A stretch of 64,000 nt of DNA from Ruania alba (lineage in GTDB: Bacteria > Actinomycetota > Actinomycetes > Actinomycetales > Beutenbergiaceae), in contig NZ_FNTX01000002.1 in the NCBI RefSeq assembly GCF_900105765.1, positions 1,178,001 through 1,242,000 of the forward strand. Reading direction: 5' to 3'. Made by a program: the position numbers and the translations under genes. The notes beneath the pieces were generated by a model. It ran no database searches and was not told the origin of the DNA. It saw only the letters and a list, made by a program, of their open reading frames with translations. Positions 15,514 through 23,183 of the stretch are shown piece after piece; position 1 is the first letter of the stretch; each line of letters opens with the position of its first letter.

Positions 15514-17739
15514 TCAGCGACTCCGAGGACGGCGCTCCCGCGCACCGGTGCACAGCTCGAGGAACGATCCGAGAGTTGCGAGGTCCGTCGGATCGGCCGG
15601 AAGCCGCCGCGTGAGCGTGGGGGAGCGCACCAGGATCGTCGCCCATCGGGCCGCGGCGACCGCCGCCCCCCATCGGTCCGGAGCGAGGACGAACCGCAGG
15701 TCGCGCCGGACGTCCTCGGGGGTGGAGGCCGCGAGCGAACCGATCACGACGGCGGCCCGCTGCCCCTGCAGCTCGTGCACCGTGCCCACTCGCACACCAG
15801 TGATATCGGCCGCCCGCAGGTCCAGGCCGATCCGCCGCGCCTGCTCCGCATCCGCGGCGAGCACGAGGAGGTCCGCCGCGACCAGCGGCCGGGTCTGCTC
15901 GCCGTCGACGAGCTGCCGGCCAAGGAGCGAGGTCACCTGCGCGACGATCTCGGCTGACTCCTCGGAGGAGACCCTCGAGTTCCCGCGGTGCGGCACCGAC
16001 ACCAGGTGCAGCCCGGCGGCGATCCCCGCGAGGTGGTGGAGCGGCCCGGCCGCGTGGTCGTGCATTGCCGTGGCGTCGGACAACCCACGCACCGCCGACT
16101 CGACCGGCTCCGCTGCCACAGTCTCGCCGGTCGCCGTCTCGGCGGCTGCCCTCTCACCGGGCTCGGACGGTGTGACGGCCTCGTCCGGCCCGAGAGCATC
16201 CCGCTGCGCGAGCAACCAGTCCCGCAGTTGCCGCGTGGACAGACAGTCGTACCGGTTGTAGTCCGCCAGCTCGTCCAGCCGCGCTCGATACCCGGTCTCA
16301 TCGCCGCGATCGCGCATCGCGCAGGCGTCCTCGTACGCCACCACCGAATCACCCCCGGTGGTCACGCCGGAGCGTTGCTCGGCCCCCATGTACAGCGGCT
16401 CGAGCTTCTTCAACGAGTAGGACGCCTGCCCCACCCGCACCGAGCTCTTCACCGTGCGGTACAGGTCCACGAACAGCCCGGAATCGAGCAGCTCGGTGAC
16501 CTCCTCGACGCCCCCGTGCCGCTCCGCCAGGTTCCGCAAGGTGTACTGCTCGTACCCGGCGAAGTGATACACGTGCATCCCTGGGTGCCGAGCCCGCCGC
16601 TGCCGCAGGTAGTCGAGGAACTTCCGCAGCGCCACCCCCTCCGCCGCGCGATCGTGCGCCCAGAACGTCACGTACGCTCCGTCGACCTCCATCAGCCCGA
16701 ACAGGTACTCCAGCCCCCACACGGTGCGGTCGGCATCCACCCACAACGGGTCGCCCTCGAAGTCGAAGAACACATCGCCGGCATCCGGGGCAGGGAGCTC
16801 ATCCAGCCCCGTACGGTCGTGCGCCTCACTGAGCACCTGACCTGCGCCGTCGGCGATCACCTGCTCCTGCTTCAGCTGCAGGCGCGCCTGCGCCTGCAGC
16901 CGCTGCCACATCTCGGGCCGCACACCCTCCACGGGACGAGTGGCCATGGCCAGTGCATCGATGGTGGCGAGGCCCGCGCGGCGCAACGCCTCCCGGTGCT
17001 GGCGCCGGATCCCCCACACCAGCTGCACGTCCCGGGTGCGGGCGATCTCGGCCTTACAGTGTTCGCACCACAGGCACGCCATGAATCGCTCGTCGCCCCA
17101 CGGCACCGGTCCGTCGTCCGCGCGATGACCGTCCAGCAGGGTCTGCACGTGCCGTCGGTGCTCCCGATGGACGGCGACACTCGCGGCGGTCTCGTGCTCG
17201 GTGATCGCCCCGTTGCCCAGGTGCAGACGGGTGTGCTCAGCCAGTGGGATCCCCAGCCGCTGCAGCTGGTCGGCGTAGGCGGCCAGCTGCAGGATGGCCT
17301 TCGGCTTCGCCGAGCGGGCCAGCTTCGTGTCCACGACGGCGTAGCGCGGCCGCCCGTCCACGTCCCCCTCACGCACCAGAAAGTCCGAGCGTCCGTGGAA
17401 CCGGCCGTCGAAGAAGCTGCCCTGGACCACCACGTCCGCACCGTCGCGGAGCGCAGCGACCGTCTGGACCTGCTGCTGGCGCAGGGCGTGGGCGGTGTAC
17501 TCGGTGGGAGGGTCGATCTCCACCACTCCCGCCCCGAAGCGGTCGCGGTAGTCAGCGAGCACCAGCGCCTCGTGCTCGGCGCCGAGGCGGGCCGCGCGCT
17601 CGAGCATCGGGTCCGAGGTCTCCAGCTTCGGCACCCGACCCAGCTTCTCGTCGAGCTTGCGCAGGAGCTGGAACTCGCACGCGAACGCCGTGGAGAGGTC
17701 GCTCGCGCTGTACACGAGCACGTCATCTGCCAGGAACAC
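15514..17739 (-). CDS. TM0106-family RecB-like nuclease with gutted C-terminal helicase
   Basis: 741 residues from GTG 17739, preceded by AGAGGAGG; this start removes an Arg-rich extension and leaves MFLADDVLVYSASDL, the usual family start. Residues 1-230: Cas4/RecB-type PD-(D/E)XK nuclease with GRSDF (Asp119), VVDTK (137-139) and Cys21/222/225/228, the ligand pattern of an Fe-S cluster. Residues 320-510: RNase H-like DEDD exonuclease (FFDFEGD, HFAGYEQYTL, YNRYDC). Residues 583-730: only the last part of a DNA2/NAM7-type helicase (VGTVHELQGQ). Walker A and B are absent, and the motif VI region is AAVAAARW, without the usual arginine. Full-length relatives are about 1,150 residues or more. The acidic linker 515-580 marks the deletion. 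Confidence 0.82.
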   Translation of the reverse strand: MFLADDVLVYSASDLSTAFACEFQLLRKLDEKLGRVPKLETSDPMLERAARLGAEHEALVLADYRDRFGAGVVEIDPPTEYTAHALRQQQVQTVAALRDGADVVVQGSFFDGRFHGRSDFLVREGDVDGRPRYAVVDTKLARSAKPKAILQLAAYADQLQRLGIPLAEHTRLHLGNGAITEHETAASVAVHREHRRHVQTLLDGHRADDGPVPWGDERFMACLWCEHCKAEIARTRDVQLVWGIRRQHREALRRAGLATIDALAMATRPVEGVRPEMWQRLQAQARLQLKQEQVIADGAGQVLSEAHDRTGLDELPAPDAGDVFFDFEGDPLWVDADRTVWGLEYLFGLMEVDGAYVTFWAHDRAAEGVALRKFLDYLRQRRARHPGMHVYHFAGYEQYTLRNLAERHGGVEEVTELLDSGLFVDLYRTVKSSVRVGQASYSLKKLEPLYMGAEQRSGVTTGGDSVVAYEDACAMRDRGDETGYRARLDELADYNRYDCLSTRQLRDWLLAQRDALGPDEAVTPSEPGERAAAETATGETVAAEPVESAVRGLSDATAMHDHAAGPLHHLAGIAAGLHLVSVPHRGNSRVSSEESAEIVAQVTSLLGRQLVDGEQTRPLVAADLLVLAADAEQARRIGLDLRAADITGVRVGTVHELQGQRAAVVIGSLAASTPEDVRRDLRFVLAPDRWGAAVAAARWATILVRSPTLTRRLPADPTDLATLGSFLELCTGARERRPRSR

Positions 17740-18517
17740 CCGATCGCCTCCTCTCCCGCCGCGCCGACGAGGGCGCCGACCACCTGAGGCTATCGGCGCC
17801 GACCGACATCGCCGCATCGGCGATCGTTCTGTGGCACTCGCCGTCGAGCACCTCCGTCAACGCCGCCAGCTCCGCCGGGGCGATCCCCAAGCCGTAGGCA
17901 TCCTTGACGAGGATCTGCTGTGCCACGTACGCGCACCGGAATCCCTCGTTCGGTGGCAACCATCCCGCCGCATCGTCGGCACCCTTCTCCTGGTTCGCGG
18001 CTCCGTCGGTCGGGATCAGGTTGGCCGGGTCGTTCGCGAACGCCAACGCCCGTTCGGGTGCCCACTCCCGCCCGCCCTTGCGCCACGCGTCGGCGAGCGC
18101 CACCACATGATCGACCTGGACCGCCGCGCTGGTGGCCGGTCCGCGCCGGAAGTCGATCACGTGCCCGGTGTACGGGTCGTGCAAAGTCCCGGACTCCACC
18201 ACGCACGGCACCGTCGAGTCCCGCACCTGATCGGTCAGCCACAGGCCGAGCACGTCGTTGCGGGTATCGCACCCGTTGCCGTCCACATCGGCCCACGGGT
18301 CGCCGAAGAAGCGCCGGTCGTAGTCCTCCAGCGGCAGCGGTTCCACGACGGTCAGCTCCGGCAACGCCGCCCGAGCCTCCCGCAGTGTCTCCCGAGCCAC
18401 CGGTGTGGGCGGCATGGGCGCCACTTGGTCCCACCACCGCGGGAACACCCACGCGACCGCGGCGGCCAGGGCGACCACGGTGATCACGGTGACACTCCGC
18501 CGTCGGACCTCTGCCAT
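17723..18517 (-). CDS. Secreted HNH endonuclease family protein (DUF1524)
   Basis: 264 residues. An N-terminal hydrophobic segment (residues 8-26) suggests export or membrane anchoring. The domain carries the family marks YDRRFFGDPW, NGCDTRNDVL, DPYTGHVIDF, the catalytic QVDHVVALADAW (Asp136-His137), ANDPANLIPTDGAANQEKG and WLPPNEGFRCAY, and is close to secreted nucleases common in Actinobacteria. It overlaps the start of the nuclease gene by 17 bases. A 9-bp inverted repeat (GGCCACAGC at 18518-18526 with GCTGTGGCC at 18535-18543) abuts the ATG and replaces a ribosome site, so either initiation is unusual or the start lies upstream. Confidence 0.8.
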   Translation of the reverse strand: MAEVRRRSVTVITVVALAAAVAWVFPRWWDQVAPMPPTPVARETLREARAALPELTVVEPLPLEDYDRRFFGDPWADVDGNGCDTRNDVLGLWLTDQVRDSTVPCVVESGTLHDPYTGHVIDFRRGPATSAAVQVDHVVALADAWRKGGREWAPERALAFANDPANLIPTDGAANQEKGADDAAGWLPPNEGFRCAYVAQQILVKDAYGLGIAPAELAALTEVLDGECHRTIADAAMSVGADSLRWSAPSSARRERRRSGVPGR

Positions 18518-18624
18518 GGCCACAGCATGGCCACGCTGTGGCCTGCATGACCTCCCCGACGGCGGCCGGCTGTGGACGGGAGAGCATCGCACCGTTGCCT
18601 GTGGATGGACAGCCGACAACGACC

Positions 18625-18653
18625 CGGACGCGTGAGGGGACGCGCGTTCCGGG
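18625..18653 (-). terminator. Possible terminator after the large LPXTG gene
   Basis: CCGGACGCGT (18625-18634) can pair with ACGCG (18641-18645) and TCCGG (18649-18653) with a 3-base bulge and a 6-base loop. It lies 18 bases beyond the stop of the minus-strand surface-protein gene. No T-run. Confidence 0.4.
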
Positions 18654-18670
18654 CCGTTGCCGGGGCTCTG

Positions 18671-21600
18671 TCAGCCGATCAGGCTCTTTCGGCGTCGGGC
18701 GATGGCGAGGAGCGCCAACCCGAGACCAAGGATCACGGCTGCGATGCTGCCGAGTTCGCTGGGTGCACCAGTCGCGGGCAGTGCCGACGACGGTACCGAT
18801 GGCGACGGTACTGATGGCGGGACGCACTCGACGTCGTCGAAGGCTGTCTCGAAGGTCGCCTCAGTCGGTGACCTCTCGGTCCAGCCGTCGGGCAGCTCGC
18901 CCCACGCGTAGCCGTCGGCGAGGGTGGCCGTGACGATCACCGAGTCACCGGCCTGGTAACCGCCCCGAGGGCTGGCCATGGAGGTGATGCCCTCGGTCTC
19001 GGCCAGGGTGAGCGTGGGATCGGAGAGGTCTCCGTCCACGCAGACCGCCTGAGTGAGGTCCGGGCTCTCCGGGACGGCAGGGGTGCACTCGACTTCCTCG
19101 AAGGTGACCTCGAAGGTCGCCTCGGTCGGCGACACCCAGGTCCAGCTCTCCGGCCACCCGGAGGGCAGCGGAATCTCGTCCGCGACCATGAGGCCCATCA
19201 CCTTGGCGAGCGCGATGGTCTCCTCGCCCCATGCATAGCCGTCGGCGAGGGTCGCGGTGATGACCACGGTCTGGCCTGGCTCGTAGGGTCCGGCCGGGTC
19301 GACGGTGTAGGTGACGCCTTCGGTCTCCGGGAGAGTGAGCGTCGGATCGGTGAGCCCGCCGTCCACGCAGACCGCCTGGGTCACGTCCGGATCGGCGGGG
19401 AGCGCCGGGATGCACTCCACCTCGTCGAAGATGACGACGTAGCTGGCCTGGGTGAGGGAGTCCTCGACCCAGGGCAGGGGCAGCAGGTCGGCCCATGCGT
19501 AGCCGTCGTTCAGGGTGGCGGTCACGGTGACCGTTTGGCCCGGTGCATACGGCCCGGAGACGTCAACGGTGTAGGTGAGTGCCTCGGTGTCGGCCGGCAA
19601 GGTGAGGGTGGGATCGGTGAGTTCGCCGTCCTTGCAGACTGCCTGGGTGATGGTGGGGTTCTCGGGGGCGACGGGGATGCACTCGACGTCGTCGAAGGTG
19701 ACGGCGTAGCTCGCCTGGGTGGGGGAGTCCTCGGTCCAGCCGTCGGTCAGGGTGCCCCACTCGTAGCCGTCAGCGAGGGTGGCGGCCACCGTGACCATCT
19801 GCCCGGGCTCGTAGGGTCCGGACGGGGCGGCGGCGTACGTGATCGCCACAGTGTCACCCGGAAGGATCAGGGTCGGTGGTGTCACCGCTCCGTCTTCACA
19901 GACTGCTTGGGTGATGGTCGGGTTCTCGGGGGCGACGGGGATGCACTCGACGTCGTCGAAGGTGACGGCGTAGCTCGCCTGGGTGGGTGAGTCCTGGGTC
20001 CAGCCCTCGGTCAGCGTGCCCCATTCGTATCCGTCGGCGAGGGTTGCGGTCACCGTGACGGTGTCGCCGGCGGAGTAGGGCCCGCCGGGGGTGGCCATGT
20101 AGGTGAGGGCGTCAGTGTCGGCGGGCAGGGTGAGGGTGGGATTGGTGAGTTCGCCGTCTTCACAGACTGCCTGGGTGATGGTGGGGTCCTCGGGGGCGAC
20201 GGGGATGCACTCGACGTCGTCGAAGGTGACGGCGTAGCTCGCCTGGGTGGGGGAGTCCTCGGTCCAGCCGGCGCTGAGGGTGCCCCATTCGTATCCGTCG
20301 GCGAGGGTTGCGGTCACCGTGACGGTGTCGCCGGCGGAGTAGGGCCCGCCGGGGGTGGCCATGTAGGTGAGTGCGTCCGTGTCGGCCGGCAGGGTCAGGG
20401 TGGGTTCGGTGAGTTCGCCGCCTTCACAGACTGCCTGGGTGACCTGCGGGTCCATCGGCGTCACGGGCACGCACTCGACGTCGTCGAAGGTGACGGCGTA
20501 GCTCGCCTGGGTGGGTGAGTCCTGGGTCCAGCCCTCGGTCAGCGTGCCCCATTCGTATCCGTCGGCGAGGGTTGCGGTCACCGTGACGGTGTCGCCGGCG
20601 GAGTAGGGCCCGCCGGGGGTGGCCATGTAGGTGAGGGCGTCAGTGTCGGCGGGCAGGGTGAGGGTGGGTTCGGTGAGTTCGCCGCCTTCACAGACTGCCT
20701 GGGTGACCTGCGGGTCCATCGGCGTCACGGGCACGCACTCGACGTCGTCGAAGGTGAGGACGTAGCTCGCCTGGGTGGGGGAGTCCTCGGTCCAGCCCTC
20801 GGGGAGGGTGCCCCATTCGTATCCGTCGGCGAGGGTTGCGGTCACGGTGACTGTTTGGCCGGGTTCGTAGGTGTCGGCGGGGTCGGCGGTGTAGGTGAGT
20901 GCGTCGGTGTCGCTGGGCAGGGTGAGGGTGGGTTCGGTGAGTTCGCCGTTCTCACAGACTGCTTGGGTGATGGTCGGGTCCTCGGGGGCGACGGGGATGC
21001 ACTCGACGTCGTCGAAGGTGACGACGTAGCTCGCCTGAGTGGGTGAGTCCTGGGTCCAGCCCTCGCCGAGGGTGCCCCATTCGTATCCGTCGGCCAGGGT
21101 CGCGGTCACCGTGACCGTGTCACCGGCGGAGTAGGGTCCGGATGGATCGGCACTGTAGGTGACGCCCTCAGTCTCCGGGAGGGTGAGGGTCGGGTCGATG
21201 AGTTCACCGTCCTCACAGACTGCCTGGGTGATGGTGGGGTCCTCGGGGGCGACGGGGATGCACTCGACGTCGTCGAAGGTGACGACATACTCGGCGGTTG
21301 TCGGTGAGGTCTGAGTCCATCCGGCGGGCATGTCGCCCCAGGCGTAGCCGGCGCTCAGGGTGGCAGTAACGGTCACCGTGTCACCGGGGGAGTAGGGCCC
21401 ACCGGGGTTGGCGCTGTAGGTGATCGCGTCGGTGTCCGCGGGCAAGGTAAGCGTCGGGTCGGTGAGCTCCCCGTCCACGCAGACCGCCTGAGTCACGCTC
21501 GGGTTGCTCGGCTGTGTGGTGATCAGCACGGCGTTGGAGAACAGCGGCACGGTCTGGTTGCCGCCGCCGGTGGTGTTGGAGGGGCCGTCACCGGCGTTCT

Positions 21601-22669
21601 GGCTGATCACCGTGGAGTCGTGGGAGGCGTGCAGGTTCCCGCTGATCGTTCCGGGCGGGTTCCCGCAGGTGAGCAGGGCGTGGTACTCGATCACGATCGT
21701 CTCGCCGGCCTCCACATCGCTCACGGTCGTGGCGATCGTCATCGTCCCGTCCGACCAGGTACCACTGGCACCCGTGCCGCTCGTGATCGTTTCCTCGCCG
21801 TCACTGACGTAGCCGGAGTCATCGAACGCCAGGAAGGCAGTGACCTGCGTGTAGCCGACCTGATCGTTGTTTCCGAAGCGGGTGTCGAACACCTGCGTGA
21901 CCGTGGCTGTGGACTCCCCCTCGGCGGACCCGGTGACCGGGATGATCTCGAAGAAGATGATGGTGTCGCCGCACTCGAAGACGCGGTCCGAGCTGGTCAG
22001 CTGGGTCACCACGTCTGAGGAATCAGCAGCCCCGAGGTTCGCGTTGGAGTAGGTGGCTCCTCGTGCCGCGCGGAAGCGCTCCTGGTCGACGGCACCGGCA
22101 GTGGGTCCCGGGCCGACGGTGTCGACGAGTGGGGTGATCTCCACATCCTCGGCTTCGACGGGTGCCGGTTCCTCGTCCGATTCCGTGGTGCTCTCGGCAA
22201 TGTCCGTGCCCGGAGCGGACTCGTCGGTCGTGGGCTGCTCGGGTTCAGCAGGCTCCTCAGACTCTGCAGGTGCTTCCGGCTCAGCGGGCTCCGGTTCCGG
22301 CTCCGCAGGTTCCTCTGTCTCGAGGACCTCCGCTTCGGCGGGCTCCTCTGGCTCGGGAGCCTCGGGTTCGGCCGGCTGCTCCGGCTCGGGTGCGTTCTCT
22401 GCGACTGCTTCTGGCTCGGACTCTGAAAGGGCCGCGAACGCAGTCTCCGCCTCCTGCGTCTCGACGCTCTCTTCTTCGGCAACTGCCTCTGGCGTGCGTA
22501 CGGTGCGCTCGTCCTCGGAGGACGCTGACGGATCGACCGTCTCTGCCCAGGCTGCTCCGGCGCCACTGGTGAGTACCAGCAAGGTGGCGACTGCGGCACC
22601 GAGCATGGCTCTTCGAATGGACCAGGTGTGAATTTCAGACGGATTCCGAGCTATTCGGGCGTGCCTCAT
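18671..22669 (-). CDS. LPXTG wall-anchored protein with ten 88-residue repeats
   Basis: 1332 residues. ATG 22669 follows GGGGAGAC and starts a signal peptide cleaved near AWA-E (about residue 42). Next come a disordered Glu/Pro/Ala-rich stalk, a beta domain (about residues 180-380) and then ten tandem repeats of about 88 residues from residue 387. Each repeat opens TQAVCxDGxLTxPTLTLP and closes TFDDVEC, with two conserved cysteines. The C-terminus is a sortase signal: LPATG at 1297-1301, a hydrophobic span and RRRKSLIG. It is predicted to be attached to peptidoglycan and to act at the cell surface, perhaps in adhesion; the ligand is unknown. No sortase gene is in the window. Confidence 0.88.
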   Translation of the reverse strand: MRHARIARNPSEIHTWSIRRAMLGAAVATLLVLTSGAGAAWAETVDPSASSEDERTVRTPEAVAEEESVETQEAETAFAALSESEPEAVAENAPEPEQPAEPEAPEPEEPAEAEVLETEEPAEPEPEPAEPEAPAESEEPAEPEQPTTDESAPGTDIAESTTESDEEPAPVEAEDVEITPLVDTVGPGPTAGAVDQERFRAARGATYSNANLGAADSSDVVTQLTSSDRVFECGDTIIFFEIIPVTGSAEGESTATVTQVFDTRFGNNDQVGYTQVTAFLAFDDSGYVSDGEETITSGTGASGTWSDGTMTIATTVSDVEAGETIVIEYHALLTCGNPPGTISGNLHASHDSTVISQNAGDGPSNTTGGGNQTVPLFSNAVLITTQPSNPSVTQAVCVDGELTDPTLTLPADTDAITYSANPGGPYSPGDTVTVTATLSAGYAWGDMPAGWTQTSPTTAEYVVTFDDVECIPVAPEDPTITQAVCEDGELIDPTLTLPETEGVTYSADPSGPYSAGDTVTVTATLADGYEWGTLGEGWTQDSPTQASYVVTFDDVECIPVAPEDPTITQAVCENGELTEPTLTLPSDTDALTYTADPADTYEPGQTVTVTATLADGYEWGTLPEGWTEDSPTQASYVLTFDDVECVPVTPMDPQVTQAVCEGGELTEPTLTLPADTDALTYMATPGGPYSAGDTVTVTATLADGYEWGTLTEGWTQDSPTQASYAVTFDDVECVPVTPMDPQVTQAVCEGGELTEPTLTLPADTDALTYMATPGGPYSAGDTVTVTATLADGYEWGTLSAGWTEDSPTQASYAVTFDDVECIPVAPEDPTITQAVCEDGELTNPTLTLPADTDALTYMATPGGPYSAGDTVTVTATLADGYEWGTLTEGWTQDSPTQASYAVTFDDVECIPVAPENPTITQAVCEDGAVTPPTLILPGDTVAITYAAAPSGPYEPGQMVTVAATLADGYEWGTLTDGWTEDSPTQASYAVTFDDVECIPVAPENPTITQAVCKDGELTDPTLTLPADTEALTYTVDVSGPYAPGQTVTVTATLNDGYAWADLLPLPWVEDSLTQASYVVIFDEVECIPALPADPDVTQAVCVDGGLTDPTLTLPETEGVTYTVDPAGPYEPGQTVVITATLADGYAWGEETIALAKVMGLMVADEIPLPSGWPESWTWVSPTEATFEVTFEEVECTPAVPESPDLTQAVCVDGDLSDPTLTLAETEGITSMASPRGGYQAGDSVIVTATLADGYAWGELPDGWTERSPTEATFETAFDDVECVPPSVPSPSVPSSALPATGAPSELGSIAAVILGLGLALLAIARRRKSLIG
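18790..21511 (-). repeat. Tandem 264-bp repeat array inside the LPXTG gene
   Basis: Ten repeats encoding about 88 residues each; the most distal two are longer or shorter by a few codons. The central units are nearly identical in DNA: the stretch TCACCGTGACGGTGTCGCCG and its long surroundings occur near 20052, 20315 and 20580 at 264-base steps. Outer units are more diverged. This points to recent duplication or gene conversion in the middle of the array. Confidence 0.85.
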
Positions 22670-22864
22670 CGTATGTCTCCCCACATCGCTTTGGACGCAC
22701 CTGGTAGAACCCATGAGCGACGCCAGAAAAGGGGTCGATGGGCTACTGCGTGGTGTGCCGTCAGTGTGCTCCTCGGACTACGAATAAGCACCAGGCTGTA
22801 CGGGTGAAAAGTGGGGCTTTTAGAGGGTGAGGTGAGGGTGAGAAGGGTGAGGAGAGGGGGTGAG
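22670..22864 (-). promoter_or_regulatory. Upstream region of the LPXTG gene with a CTCACCC array
   Basis: Read on the minus strand, four CTCACCC copies (plus-strand GGGTGAG at 22825, 22836, 22845 and 22858) are followed by the core TTTTCACCCGTAC (22810-22798), then about 130 bases to the start codon. The same arrangement precedes the second LPXTG gene. It is probably a multimeric regulator-binding array; the protein is unknown. Confidence 0.6.
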
Positions 22865-23183
22865 TTGCACTCCTGTGATTCGCCGCGGAGTCCTGCTGAG
22901 GGCTGCGTTGGCGTGTTGTGCGGCCGGCCGGGGCGGGGTGAGGTGGGGGATTCCTCGGCGGAGATGTATCGATGGACTGGTGACGCGGGGCGCCAGGATC
23001 GCTTTTCAGCGACACTTTTCTATTGCGATGAATCCCATTGCTCATCACGTTGAGGTCGAAATATTCACTCCACACGTCAATTCCGGTCGGCGCGCGACTA
23101 TTGCGCGGCCCGTGGCGATTTCCCCGCAGTACGCGCCCGTGGGGCCCGGGCGCACACGCCCGGGCCCCACCGACGGCGGATAC
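22865..23183. other. Intergenic stretch between the two LPXTG genes
   Basis: About 320 bases with no credible gene. Apart from the terminator hairpin at 23139-23170, no distinct feature was recognised. Confidence 0.5.
23139..23170 (-). terminator. Strong hairpin terminator after second LPXTG gene
   Basis: GTGGGGCCCGGGCG (23139-23152) pairs perfectly with CGCCCGGGCCCCAC (23157-23170) across a 4-base loop. It starts 13 bases beyond the stop codon of the minus-strand gene. Confidence 0.85.

Noticed and set aside
15514-17739. Frameshift or assembly error as the cause of the missing helicase core
   Set aside because: The frame is uninterrupted, the linker is of normal composition and the remaining helicase end has its own amino-acid decay, which fits an old deletion better than an error; re-sequencing would settle it.
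18790-21511. Regular DNA repeats resembling a CRISPR-like or satellite array
   Set aside because: The repeats are 264 bp, in frame and part of a continuous wall-protein gene; there are no short repeats with unique spacers.
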